Shown: positions 7,921 through 16,507 of the stretch, piece after piece
How positions within the stretch are numbered: the stretch's first letter is position 1
Layout: each line of letters begins with the position of its first letter
Source of the DNA: Clostridia bacterium
GTDB taxonomy: Bacteria; Bacillota; Clostridia; Christensenellales; DTU072
Assembly: GCA_016297005.1 (NCBI GenBank)
Contig: JAEDHK010000006.1
Coordinates: 46,925 to 110,924 of the forward strand
Length of the DNA: 64,000 bases
Direction: 5' to 3'
The notes under the pieces: model-generated
The model's database searches: none
Seen by the model: only the letters and a program-made list of their open reading frames with translations
Told to the model about the DNA's origin: nothing
Position numbers and translations under genes: made by a program

Positions 7921-9315
7921 CTATTGTTTTGTAATAACGGCGCCTTCGCGGGTGTCTTTTACGTTGAAACCGAGTTCCGCAATCTGTCCGCGGATAGCGT
8001 CCGCCAAAGCAAAATCTTTTGCTTTTTTGGCGTCGGCGCGCTTTTGTACGAGGTCGAGTACCTCTTGCGGAATATCTTCTTTCGGTTCATCCTGTTTGGG
8101 CGCGGCCGCTTTATCAAGGCTCAGGCCGAACACCTTATCAAATTGAAGCGCAAGTTCGTAGATATCTTTGCTCTTCGGTTCTTTCAACATATTGAAAAGA
8201 ACGCCGAGAGCAAGCGGGATGTTCAGATCGTCGTTGATCGCCTCGCTGAATTTATTTTTATAGTCATTGAGCACGGCTTCGTCCGTCGTTGCGGAAGAAA
8301 TCTTGTGTTGATACAAGGTCGTCATAATTCTTTCTCGACTGATCTTGGCCGCCGTCATTCCTTCGAACGTAAAGTTCAGCTTCTTGCGGTAATGAGCGTT
8401 CAGACAGAAGAATCGGAAATCGAGGGGATCGTACCCCATGTCGCGGAGTTGAGCGATGGTGTAGACGTTACCGAGACTCTTGCTCATTTTCCCACCGTCT
8501 ACCATCATGAATTCGCCGTGCATCCAATAGTTGACCGTTTTCTTTTCCGCACGGGCTTCGTTCTGTGCAATTTCGTTTTCGTGGTGTACGGGAACGGCGT
8601 CGATTCCGCCGGAGTGAATGTCAAAAACCTCGCCCAGATACTTTCTGCTCATAGCGGAGCACTCGATGTGCCAACCGGGGAAGCCCATTCCCCAAGGACT
8701 CGGCCATTGCATGATATGGTTTTTGTCCGCCTTTTTCCATAGAGCAAAGTCGGCGGGATGACGTTTTTCGCTGTTTTCTTCTACGCGCGCTCCCGCTTCT
8801 TTTTCGTCAAGAACCTGTCCGGAAAGCTTTCCGTAAGACGGGAATTTACCGATGTCGTAATAGATGCCGTCCGTGATTTCGTAGGCGTAGCCCTTTTCTT
8901 GTAAAGCCTGCACGAATTCGATCATTTCAGGGATATGCTCGGTCGCTTTGGCGATTACTTCGGGACGACCGATGTTCAGAGCGTCGATGTCCTTAAAAAA
9001 CACGTCCGTATAATAAGCGGCGATTTCCCACGGGGTCTTTTTTTGTTCGCGCGCGGCTTTTGCCATCTTATCTTCGCCTTCGTCTCCGTCGGAAAGGAGG
9101 TGCCCGACGTCGGTAATGTTCATGACGCCTTTTAGTTTATACCCGTCGTAACGCAGAACTCTTCTGATAAGATCCATAAAAATATACGTGCGTAGGTTCC
9201 CGATATGGGCATAACTATATACGGTGGGCCCGCAGGAGTACATGCGGACGCACTTTTCGTCGATGGGTACAAAATCTTCTTTTTTTCTGGTGAGTGTGTT
9301 GTAGACTTTTAACAT
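7921..9315 (-). CDS. cysS: Cysteinyl-tRNA synthetase
   Basis: 464 residues, the normal length for class I CysRS. The signature YAHIGNLRTY (HIGH motif) and GGKMSKSLGN (KMSKS) are intact. Zinc ligands of the family are visible: Cys in MYSCGPTVY, Cys in HIECSAMS, and the His/Glu in HHENEIAQ. It charges tRNA-Cys with cysteine in the cytosol. The ATG directly abuts the cysE stop with no gap, and its AAGGAAG ribosome site lies inside the end of cysE. The two genes are one transcription unit linking cysteine synthesis to its use, an arrangement common in Firmicutes. Confidence 0.97.
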   Translation of the reverse strand: MLKVYNTLTRKKEDFVPIDEKCVRMYSCGPTVYSYAHIGNLRTYIFMDLIRRVLRYDGYKLKGVMNITDVGHLLSDGDEGEDKMAKAAREQKKTPWEIAAYYTDVFFKDIDALNIGRPEVIAKATEHIPEMIEFVQALQEKGYAYEITDGIYYDIGKFPSYGKLSGQVLDEKEAGARVEENSEKRHPADFALWKKADKNHIMQWPSPWGMGFPGWHIECSAMSRKYLGEVFDIHSGGIDAVPVHHENEIAQNEARAEKKTVNYWMHGEFMMVDGGKMSKSLGNVYTIAQLRDMGYDPLDFRFFCLNAHYRKKLNFTFEGMTAAKISRERIMTTLYQHKISSATTDEAVLNDYKNKFSEAINDDLNIPLALGVLFNMLKEPKSKDIYELALQFDKVFGLSLDKAAAPKQDEPKEDIPQEVLDLVQKRADAKKAKDFALADAIRGQIAELGFNVKDTREGAVITKQ

Positions 9316-9990
9316 TTACTCTTCTTCCTTATTGACGTTTTGTTGCTCCAATAATTCGGTGCAACTGTTTTTTATATTTAATTCTTTCTCGATCTGTTTC
9401 AGACGTTCGTTGATGCGTACGAATTCATCCAGAACAGGATCGGGTAACTTCTGATCGAGGTCTTTGTATTTTTCGCCGTGCATACGTACCACGCGCCCCG
9501 GCACGCCTACGACCGTACAGTGGGAAGGAACGTTCTTTAAGACGACGCTCCCGGCTCCGATCTTTGAATATTCGCCGATGACGACAGGTCCGAGCACTTT
9601 TGCGCCCGAGCTGATCATGACGTTATTTCCGATCGTGGGGTGACGTTTGCCTACGTCCTTGCCCGTACCGCCGAGCGTAACGCCCTGGTAGATGGTAACG
9701 TTATCCCCGATCTCCGTCGTTTCTCCAATGACGAGGCCGACGCCGTGGTCGATAAAAACGCCTTTGCCGATCTTGGCCGCGGGATGTATATCCACGCCAT
9801 AACATCGACGCGCTCGCGCCGTGATAAGATAAGATATGAAAGTCATCTTATGCGTATAAAACCAATGGGCCCACCGATAGCAGCGTAACGCGCGAAACCC
9901 GCCGTAAGTGAATATAATTTCCGCTTTGCTTTTTGCCGCGGGATCGTTTTCCAACGCGGCGTTCAAGTCGGCTTTAAAAGTATCAAACAT
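9316..9990 (-). CDS. cysE: Serine O-acetyltransferase
   Basis: 224 residues. An N-terminal helical part is followed by a left-handed beta-helix of hexapeptide repeats (IHPAAKIGKGVFIDHG, VIGETTEIGDNVTIYQG, GGTGKDVGKRHPTIG). The Asp and His of FIDHG fit the catalytic dyad. It makes O-acetylserine from serine and acetyl-CoA, the first step of cysteine synthesis. It stands directly upstream of cysS, joined end to start. The N-terminus is shorter than in E. coli CysE, as usual for Firmicutes. Confidence 0.95.
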   Translation of the reverse strand: MFDTFKADLNAALENDPAAKSKAEIIFTYGGFRALRCYRWAHWFYTHKMTFISYLITARARRCYGVDIHPAAKIGKGVFIDHGVGLVIGETTEIGDNVTIYQGVTLGGTGKDVGKRHPTIGNNVMISSGAKVLGPVVIGEYSKIGAGSVVLKNVPSHCTVVGVPGRVVRMHGEKYKDLDQKLPDPVLDEFVRINERLKQIEKELNIKNSCTELLEQQNVNKEEE

Positions 9991-10004
9991 ATGTATTTTC
10001 CGTT

Positions 10005-11336
10005 TTATTTGTTCCTGTTAAAGGGATCGTGTATTTTATTACCTTTCGGCAAACGCGTCGGTAGCTTCTTATAGCGATTCTTGAAGAGGAAGGGCAAAAT
10101 AAGCATGATCAGACAGAGTACGGCGGGCAGGATGAAAATCAAAGTCACGCCGGCAGACGCCGCGTTGTTGGCAACGAATGCTTCAGTACCGTTTAAGCCG
10201 GTAAAATAATTAGAAAAAGAGGTTCCGAGCGCGGTGCCTTCGCAAGAAGCGAGCGCCGGACACAACATCGCGAGGAAAGAAACGAACAACGTAAATAAAG
10301 TTGTTCCGTGGATTCTTCTCGACGTGAAAGTGAAAATGCGGACGAAGTTGATGATAAAAAGCACGACCGACATTAAAAACGAAGCGATCAGGAACATAAT
10401 CGTACCATATACGCCGATGTGATTATAGATGGTGCCGAAGTCGAATTGACCCTGTTCGTCCTGCTTGATGACGAGGTCGTCCGCTTTTGTCCCGGACAGG
10501 AAAAGTTCGTAATAAAAACTGCTGCCTTTGAAAAATTGAAGATCTTCCAGGAAGTCAAGTCGCACTTTGGCGAGCATCTTCGTTTTGAACCAGGCTTTGA
10601 TGATATCGGAAGTGTCGATATAAATGGCCGTACAACCGCAGTCGCCGAAGAGAGATACCGTCTCGGGCGTGTTGCCGTCAATAACGTACGGTTTACGATC
10701 GTCCAGATAGAAATCTATAAAGTTATCGTTTTCGGTATAAAGTCCGCGCGGCCAGTTACCGTCGTTAGGAATGGTAATATCGACGACGTCGCCGTCGGCA
10801 GTTTCTCCTAAGCGATAAACGAAGAAAGTGCGGAAGTCGAGCGTGGTCGTTTCGGCAATCTTATCGTTAACGTCGCTCGGAAGGAAAAAACCGATAATGA
10901 AAGAGGCCATCAAAATAAGCGACAGAATGGTCATTACGATAGGAAGGGACACGCCGAAATATCTTTTTTTACGGAAAGCCGCTTCATAATCGAAGTCCAT
11001 CGGGTCGTAACTCTTGTTGTAGACTTTGCCGCCGCGTACGGACGCGTGAGCACGAGAGGAGAGAGCTTGTTCCTGATGAAGGGCCGCCGACGCTTTCAGT
11101 TCGTTGAAGATGATATCGCCGTTATAAGAGCCTGTCTCGACCTTGCCGAGCATAGCCTTATAGTGGTCGCGTTGCTTTCTGAGCCGAGTGCGTTCGTAAG
11201 GCGTTTCGCATTCGCGCAGAGCGATGTTGACGTCTTTGATCTTACGACGCAGGAGAGTAAGCAATGCGGCGTCGTCTTGTTCATCCCACAGCTTAGCTTT
11301 TTTTGCGTTTCTGACGTTGCGTACTTTAACAGCCAT
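10005..11336 (-). CDS. Multi-pass membrane protein of unknown function
   Basis: 443 residues, not recognised. A charged N-terminal part (~1-125), rich in Lys/Arg and predicted helical, precedes a first membrane helix (~133-155). An extracytoplasmic-size domain (~155-310) with a CGCTAIYIDTSD segment follows. Three more helices lie at about 315-340, 345-370 and 405-430, and the tail is basic. The start is set by GGAGG six bases upstream. It lies 14 bases before cysE and probably leads the cysE-cysS transcript, since the promoter at 11387-11415 precedes it. Nothing ties it mechanistically to cysteine; the link may be only positional. Confidence 0.75.
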   Translation of the reverse strand: MAVKVRNVRNAKKAKLWDEQDDAALLTLLRRKIKDVNIALRECETPYERTRLRKQRDHYKAMLGKVETGSYNGDIIFNELKASAALHQEQALSSRAHASVRGGKVYNKSYDPMDFDYEAAFRKKRYFGVSLPIVMTILSLILMASFIIGFFLPSDVNDKIAETTTLDFRTFFVYRLGETADGDVVDITIPNDGNWPRGLYTENDNFIDFYLDDRKPYVIDGNTPETVSLFGDCGCTAIYIDTSDIIKAWFKTKMLAKVRLDFLEDLQFFKGSSFYYELFLSGTKADDLVIKQDEQGQFDFGTIYNHIGVYGTIMFLIASFLMSVVLFIINFVRIFTFTSRRIHGTTLFTLFVSFLAMLCPALASCEGTALGTSFSNYFTGLNGTEAFVANNAASAGVTLIFILPAVLCLIMLILPFLFKNRYKKLPTRLPKGNKIHDPFNRNK

Positions 11337-11386
11337 CGAGGACCTCCGTTTTCGTATTATTGTTTTAAATACAACAATACATAATA

Positions 11387-11415
11387 ATTATAATACGCCC
11401 GTGATGTTTTTGCAA
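11387..11415 (-). promoter_or_regulatory. Promoter of the membrane protein-cysE-cysS operon
   Basis: On the minus strand TTGCAA (11410-11415), 17 bases, TATAAT (11387-11392), about 50 bases before the ATG. No T-box leader is visible in the short untranslated region. Confidence 0.65.
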
Positions 11416-11464
11416 GAGAAATATTTAAAATAAACCTGCCAAAATTTGTGCGTTCGGACAAAAA

Positions 11465-12154
11465 TCAGATCTTGTTCTTTTTATACAGAATGGTGGTGCT
11501 GATACCGCTTACCGCCATCCCGACGAGAACCATTGTGGATTGTCCCAGGCTCGATCCGAAACCGAGCAGGTTGCCGACAACGCAAATGAGGATGCACACG
11601 ACAAAGGGAATGAACGCGATTTTGAAGTATTGCGCGACGAGCACGAGGGTTAATCCGCCGAAGATAGCGGGGATTACGTACGGGGATATGGGACTGAGTA
11701 CGGAGACTATCTGCGCGCGGAAGAAATAAAGAGGGATCAGTCCGATCACAATGATGACGGTGGTAACGATGGTGCTCACCGCAATGGAGATGGTGGTAAT
11801 GAGCTCTTGTTCTTCGCTACCGGGAGCGGCCTTCGATAAAGAACGGCTGTTGATGGCGCAAGGCAGTTTCAGGTTGCTGATGTTACCGGTAATAAAGCTC
11901 ATGTATTGGCCGGCTGTCCCGAGTAAGGGCGCATAGCTGATGCTCTCGATCAGACCGACGACAAGATAACCCAAAAGGAAAGGCAGGGACTTTACGACGG
12001 CTGTCCCGTCCGGCAGAACTTTGGCTTCCAGACAGTAAATGACGGGCACAAGCATAATCAGCCCCAAAGCGATCCACGTAAAAATACGTCCGATCGAATG
12101 AGTCTTTTGGTTGTATTGACTTCTCGTTAAAACAGGTTGTTCCGTTTTTCTCAT
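11465..12154 (-). CDS. Membrane protein, partner of the DUF5058 protein
   Basis: 229 residues with about six hydrophobic segments (for example VIIVIGLIPLYFF and FIPFVVCILICVVGNLLGFG). The N-terminus is polar and basic. A GGGAGG site lies eight bases before the ATG and the gap to the upstream DUF5058 gene is 15 bases, so both are translated from one message. The pair has the look of a two-subunit membrane carrier, with similar small size and multiple helices each. No ATPase or soluble subunit is encoded beside it. The substrate is unknown. Confidence applies to it being a gene, not to transport. Confidence 0.75.
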   Translation of the reverse strand: MRKTEQPVLTRSQYNQKTHSIGRIFTWIALGLIMLVPVIYCLEAKVLPDGTAVVKSLPFLLGYLVVGLIESISYAPLLGTAGQYMSFITGNISNLKLPCAINSRSLSKAAPGSEEQELITTISIAVSTIVTTVIIVIGLIPLYFFRAQIVSVLSPISPYVIPAIFGGLTLVLVAQYFKIAFIPFVVCILICVVGNLLGFGSSLGQSTMVLVGMAVSGISTTILYKKNKI

Positions 12155-12169
12155 AATTCCGCCTCCCGA

Positions 12170-12925
12170 TCAGCCTGCAAAAACGCCGCTTGCCGTCAGC
12201 GCGTACGCGACACCGAGCGCGCCAAGGATAGTTAGGGGCAAAGCATAGCTTTCGATCCACTTTTGTTTAAACACTTTAAGTAACAATCCGCATAGGCCCA
12301 TGATGAACATGCCCGCGGCGAGGGTAATAATCGTGATCTCCCCGTAAGAGGTGATACCGGAACCGTCCGTGACGGGAGAACCGATAGAAAAAATGCCGCC
12401 GACCAGAATAGAACTGAGCATACCGGAGAGCAATCCGCCGAGGAGCGCGCCCGTGATCGTGTTCATAAGTCGACCGTTTTTCTCTTGCAGATCGGCCAGT
12501 TTTCCCTGATATTTTTTATAAAAAACCGCATTGAAAACGGGACCGCTGACAATGGAGAGCGTCATGATGGTAACGGCGGTCGCCACAAAGACTTCTTGCG
12601 AGTAACCGCCGGCAGATTCAAGGGCGGTCTGCGCCTGGTTCATGGCGATTAGTTCGTATTGCAATGCGCCGATGACGGTAAGTCGTATCCAAGGAATGGC
12701 CAGTCCGAGTGACTGCATAAGAATGCCGATCCCGATGACGATGGGAATGCTCGGAACGATGGAAAAAACGGCGCTCGAACGAACGGTCTCGCGAATGATC
12801 TTTTTGTCCATACCGATCTGTTTGGCGCGTCTCGTCGCTTTTACGATAAAAAATACGCTCATACAGATAATTGCCAGAGCGATCGCGCCGCCTAAAATAA
12901 AAATAGATAAATAGCTCTCCGTCAT
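12170..12925 (-). CDS. DUF5058-type multi-pass membrane protein
   Basis: 251 residues. The N-terminus (LSIFILGGAIALAIICMSVFF, two overlapping blocks of helix) and the conserved stretches SIVPSIPIVIGIGILMQSLG and YEPI-like ELIAMNQAQTAL fit the DUF5058 family as I recall it. Seven or so membrane segments are seen. An AAGGA site lies seven bases before the ATG. It is the first gene of a two-gene unit with the 229-residue membrane protein. Members of this family are inferred transporters of unknown substrate. It is transcribed away from the flavoprotein operon at 13050. Confidence 0.7.
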   Translation of the reverse strand: MTESYLSIFILGGAIALAIICMSVFFIVKATRRAKQIGMDKKIIRETVRSSAVFSIVPSIPIVIGIGILMQSLGLAIPWIRLTVIGALQYELIAMNQAQTALESAGGYSQEVFVATAVTIMTLSIVSGPVFNAVFYKKYQGKLADLQEKNGRLMNTITGALLGGLLSGMLSSILVGGIFSIGSPVTDGSGITSYGEITIITLAAGMFIMGLCGLLLKVFKQKWIESYALPLTILGALGVAYALTASGVFAG

Positions 12926-12959
12926 ACGTAATCCTTTTTACAATCAGTAATCGGCAATA

Positions 12960-12988
12960 ATTATACGACAAAAACAAAAAATTGTAAA
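12960..12988 (-). promoter_or_regulatory. Promoter of the DUF5058 pair
   Basis: On the minus strand TTTACA (12983-12988), 17 bases, TATAAT (12960-12965). It is back to back with the plus-strand promoter that begins five bases further on. Confidence 0.65.
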
Positions 12989-12992
12989 GGGA

Positions 12993-13021
12993 TTGAAAAC
13001 GAGTCCGTTTTATGCTATACT
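12993..13021 (+). promoter_or_regulatory. Promoter of the flavoprotein operon
   Basis: TTGAAA (12993-12998), 17 bases, TATACT (13016-13021). It lies inside the longest open frame and supports the later start at 13050. Confidence 0.6.
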
Positions 13022-13049
13022 GAATCGTATTTTTTGCGGAGGTATCGGT

Positions 13050-14354
13050 ATGAAAATTCTGGTTGCGGGAGGAGGGATCGGCGGCGTTTATGCAGCCGCG
13101 CTTCTGAAAAAGGCCGGGCACGAGGTAACCTTGTTCGAGAAAGAAAAAAAGGTGGAGAGTATGCGTTACGACTGGCACGACGACGTTAATCCGTCTGTGT
13201 TCAGACGTCTGTCGTTGCCCATACCCGAAGGTAGCTACCCGAAAAAGAACTGGACTTTCATCACTCCGTTCGAGAAAGGAAAAATGCCCTTAAAACAAAG
13301 AGAAGACCTGATCGATTGGTCGGTTCACAGAAAAAAACTGAACGCGGTTTTGTTCGATCTTGCGTCGGACGCCGACGTAAAATGGAATACCGAGGTCGTA
13401 GAAGCAATTTGCGACGATAATTCGGTTAAGGGTCTTGTTATCAAAAAAGAAGGCTCCCAAACGGAAGTTTACGGCGACCTGATTATCGACGCATGCGGAG
13501 TCTTTTCGCCGGTAAGAAAAAGCCTGCCCGCCTCTTTCAGCATTCCCGACGTTTCAAGAGAATCGGTCTTTTACGTCAAGCGCGCTTTTTTTAAAGCGAA
13601 AAAGGGCGCGCCTTTTCCCGAGGATACGAATAAAGTATACATGAAACATATCGGACAGAAGGGTATCAGTTGGTGCATAGCCTGTGATAACGGAGTCGTG
13701 GACGTCCTGATCGGAAGGGTCGGATATCTGGACGAAAAAACGTACGTCGAGTCTCTCGGCGATCTTAAAAAGCATAATCCCATACTATCCGATGATCAGA
13801 TCGGCGAAGCTTCCTCCTGCGCTATTCCCGTTCGTCGGCCGCTTTCGAGACTGGTAGCAAACGGCTACGCTTGTATCGGAGACGCCGCCTGCATGACGGT
13901 GCCCATGATCGGCAGCGGCATCGCGACTTCGCTTCTTGCCGCGTCCTTCCTTGCCGGGGTCGTCGCAAAGGCGCGGTTCGCCACGGTGGAAGAGCTCTGG
14001 CCTTATCAGGTGGCCGTTTATCGTGAGTTCGGCGCGGAACACTGCGCGGTCGAAAGGATGAAGAACTGGCTTTTGGAACAGAAAGACGACGATATCCATT
14101 TCTTTCTGACTTCGGGGATACTTCGGAACGAAGATCTGCAACGGGCGAGCGTCGGAAAGATGATGAAACCGGAATTCCCGGACGTGCTTAAAAAAGGCTT
14201 TGTCGGGATGCGTCGACCGGCGCTTTTATTAAATACGTTAAAAATGCTTTGCGAGGCTGAATACGCGTCGAAGACGGCGAAAAAAATACCGGAACGTTAC
14301 GACGAAAAAAAGGTCGCCGCATGGCAAAGCAAAACGGACGGTAACTTTACATGA
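13050..14354 (+). CDS. FAD-dependent oxidoreductase, geranylgeranyl-reductase/monooxygenase type
   Basis: 434 residues from the ATG at 13050, chosen because GGAGG at 13038-13042 sits seven bases upstream. An in-frame ATG at 12993 lies on top of the promoter. The dinucleotide-binding motif GGGIGGVYAAALLKKAGHEV is at the N-terminus. CIGDAACMTVPMIGSG supplies the GD motif that contacts FAD ribityl in the p-hydroxybenzoate hydroxylase-like class. The substrate is not visible. The stop overlaps the next gene's start by four bases. The neighbours (a second flavoprotein and a lipid-flippase-like membrane protein) hint at lipid or isoprenoid chemistry, which is inference only. Confidence 0.8.
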   Translation: MKILVAGGGIGGVYAAALLKKAGHEVTLFEKEKKVESMRYDWHDDVNPSVFRRLSLPIPEGSYPKKNWTFITPFEKGKMPLKQREDLIDWSVHRKKLNAVLFDLASDADVKWNTEVVEAICDDNSVKGLVIKKEGSQTEVYGDLIIDACGVFSPVRKSLPASFSIPDVSRESVFYVKRAFFKAKKGAPFPEDTNKVYMKHIGQKGISWCIACDNGVVDVLIGRVGYLDEKTYVESLGDLKKHNPILSDDQIGEASSCAIPVRRPLSRLVANGYACIGDAACMTVPMIGSGIATSLLAASFLAGVVAKARFATVEELWPYQVAVYREFGAEHCAVERMKNWLLEQKDDDIHFFLTSGILRNEDLQRASVGKMMKPEFPDVLKKGFVGMRRPALLLNTLKMLCEAEYASKTAKKIPERYDEKKVAAWQSKTDGNFT

Positions 14355-15436
14355 AGACGTACGATCTGATCGTGATAGGGGGAGGCGCCTCGGGATTGGC
14401 TGCGGCGATTACCGCTTATCGGAAGAAAAAAAGCGTTCTCCTTTTGGAAAGAGAACAAAAACTGGGCGCAAAGATCCTCGTGACCGGGAACGGAAAATGT
14501 AATTTATCCGCGACAGACGTTTGTCCGGAGAAATATAATCATCCGGATTTTGTCCGGGATATCCTTGAAAAAGAAAACGTCGGCGACTTCTTCCGCTCTC
14601 TCGGTATTATGACAAAGAAGACGGATAAGCGGATTTATCCGTACAGCGAATCGGCACTGACGGTGGTAAGTAAGTTGCGTGCCGCCCTTCCCGAAACCGC
14701 AATATGTACCCGCGAAGTAAAAAAAATAACCCAAAAGGGCAATCTTTTTTACGTTGACGAGTTTGCCTGTAAAAAGGTTGCGCTCTGCACCGGAAGCGCG
14801 GCGACGAGAGGAAAAGCAAGTTACGATCTCGTTTCTTCTTTCGGACACACGGTCACTCCTCTCCGGCCCGCTCTCGTTCCGCTTCTTTGCGATACGGAAT
14901 ATACGAAAGGTTTGTCGGGATTGCGCGCGAAAGTTCGTCTCGACTTACTGCTCGAAGAAAAAGTCGTTGCGACGGAAGAGGGCGAGATATTGTTTAAAGA
15001 CGGGGGCGTGAGCGGCATTGCGGCCATGTGCCTTTCTTCACATATTGCGCGTTATCCGAATAAGTACGTATTATCCGTTGACTTTATCGGCGATAATAAA
15101 GAAGAAGCCGCGCCCTTTCTGAACGGCGGTAAAGCGGACGGCGTATTGCATAAAGCGATTGCGCAGGCCGTCGAACGGTATGCGGAAAAGAAATGCCTTT
15201 CTCTTCCGGCGGCATTGTCCGGTTTTCGATTGGAAAACGTCCGATGCGGGCCTCTTTCTCAGGCGCAGGTCGTATGCGGCGGATTAAAAACGGAGGAATT
15301 CGACGGCAGTTTGCAAAGTAAACTCGTTCCCGGGTTGTACGTCGGCGGCGAAGCGCTGGATATAGACGGCGAGTGCGGTGGGTATAATTTGCATTGGGCG
15401 TTCGCGTCCGGCATAAGAATCGGTAAATCGGTGTAG
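14351..15436 (+). CDS. HI0933/BaiN-type flavoprotein
   Basis: 361 residues, somewhat shorter than the usual ~400 of the family. Family signatures: IVIGGGASGLAAAITAYRK at the N-terminus, KILVTGNGKCNLSA (typical HI0933 motif) near residue 40, ALCTGS, and the C-terminal block LYVGGEALDIDGECGGYNLHWAFASG. Proteins of this family bind FAD and probably NAD(P)H. Some reduce unsaturated steroid or bile-acid intermediates, but most have no known substrate. The start overlaps the preceding flavoprotein by ATGA. Six bases separate it from the next gene. Confidence 0.88.
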   Translation: MKTYDLIVIGGGASGLAAAITAYRKKKSVLLLEREQKLGAKILVTGNGKCNLSATDVCPEKYNHPDFVRDILEKENVGDFFRSLGIMTKKTDKRIYPYSESALTVVSKLRAALPETAICTREVKKITQKGNLFYVDEFACKKVALCTGSAATRGKASYDLVSSFGHTVTPLRPALVPLLCDTEYTKGLSGLRAKVRLDLLLEEKVVATEEGEILFKDGGVSGIAAMCLSSHIARYPNKYVLSVDFIGDNKEEAAPFLNGGKADGVLHKAIAQAVERYAEKKCLSLPAALSGFRLENVRCGPLSQAQVVCGGLKTEEFDGSLQSKLVPGLYVGGEALDIDGECGGYNLHWAFASGIRIGKSV

Positions 15437-15442
15437 TAATAA

Positions 15443-16507
15443 ATGAAAGAAAAAAACAGCGGTGCCAAGAAAAAGATATTTACGGCGGTATTCTTTTTGA
15501 TCGTCAACGTCGTTGTCTTGCTCGTCTTGATCCTGATTGAGGATAAAAGCGGCAATATTGCGGACGGTAAAGTCGTCTTTTCGCTTCTGAAAAAGAATTG
15601 GATCTTTACCTTTCTCGCTCTATTAATGTTTTTCGTGATTGTGACGGGCGACGTGGTCGTTTTCGGTTCGCTTTTGAAAAAAATGGGCAAAAAATCCCGA
15701 TTGGGACTGCCTTTGACCGTTTCCGTTCTCGGAAGATATTACGATCGTATTACGCCTTGGTCAATGGGTGGCGAACCCTTTCAGATGGGTTATTTTATTG
15801 CGTCGGGCGTCGGTGCGGGCGATGGTTGCGCTATCACTATGAGCAGGCACATCATCCGTTTTTCGGCGACGGCCGTCGCCGTCATCGCTATCCTTGCCTC
15901 GTCCGGGGTGGCGGCGACCCTTTGGGTTATGATTGTAGCTATCCTCAGCGTCCTCGGTGGGCTGATCGTGCCTGCTTTTATGCTGATATGCGCTTTTAAG
16001 CCGAAGATCGGTTTTGCCATCGGAAGATGGTTTTTGCGCGTCGGCGTTAAAATAAAACTTGTCAAAGACTATCAAAAATCGGAAGAAAAGATGATGAAAG
16101 AAGTAGATAAGTTTTTGTCCGGAATCCGTTTTTTGAGCAAAAATAAACTCATGATTGTTCTGATCGGTTTTTGCGGACTAACGGAGATGTTCGCCTATAA
16201 CTCCGTTCCTTATTTCGTGCTTCGGGCGCTGGACGTCACGGCGCTTTCTTATTGGCGCGTTTTCGTTCTTTGCATTTACGTCAATTACGCTTCTTCATTT
16301 GCGCCGACGCCGGGCGGAAGCGGTCTTGCCGAGCTTAGTTTTTATGCTATCTTTGCTGCTTTTATCGGCGGAGGTCAGTTATTCTGGGCGGTTCTGTTCT
16401 GGCGTATCGCCGTCTTTTACGTGCCCGTTCTTATCGGCTTTACGTGGCAATCCGTTTTGTCCGTTCGTTCTCTCGTCACGACTCTAAAAGAGAAAAAATC
16501 GACGTAG
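15443..16507 (+). CDS. Flippase-like integral membrane protein (lysylphosphatidylglycerol synthetase TM region family, UPF0104)
   Basis: 354 residues with about eight membrane helices. The conserved loops RITPWSMGGEPFQMGYF and APTPGGSGLAELSFYAIF match the flippase-like domain of the MprF/AglD2 superfamily. The cytosolic aminoacyl-transferase domain of MprF is absent, so lysyl-lipid synthesis is not expected. A role in moving a lipid or lipid-linked sugar across the membrane is inferred. No clear ribosome site precedes the ATG. Translation may be carried over from the flavoprotein gene six bases upstream. The last 32 bases overlap the convergent deacetylase gene. Confidence 0.85.
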   Translation: MKEKNSGAKKKIFTAVFFLIVNVVVLLVLILIEDKSGNIADGKVVFSLLKKNWIFTFLALLMFFVIVTGDVVVFGSLLKKMGKKSRLGLPLTVSVLGRYYDRITPWSMGGEPFQMGYFIASGVGAGDGCAITMSRHIIRFSATAVAVIAILASSGVAATLWVMIVAILSVLGGLIVPAFMLICAFKPKIGFAIGRWFLRVGVKIKLVKDYQKSEEKMMKEVDKFLSGIRFLSKNKLMIVLIGFCGLTEMFAYNSVPYFVLRALDVTALSYWRVFVLCIYVNYASSFAPTPGGSGLAELSFYAIFAAFIGGGQLFWAVLFWRIAVFYVPVLIGFTWQSVLSVRSLVTTLKEKKST

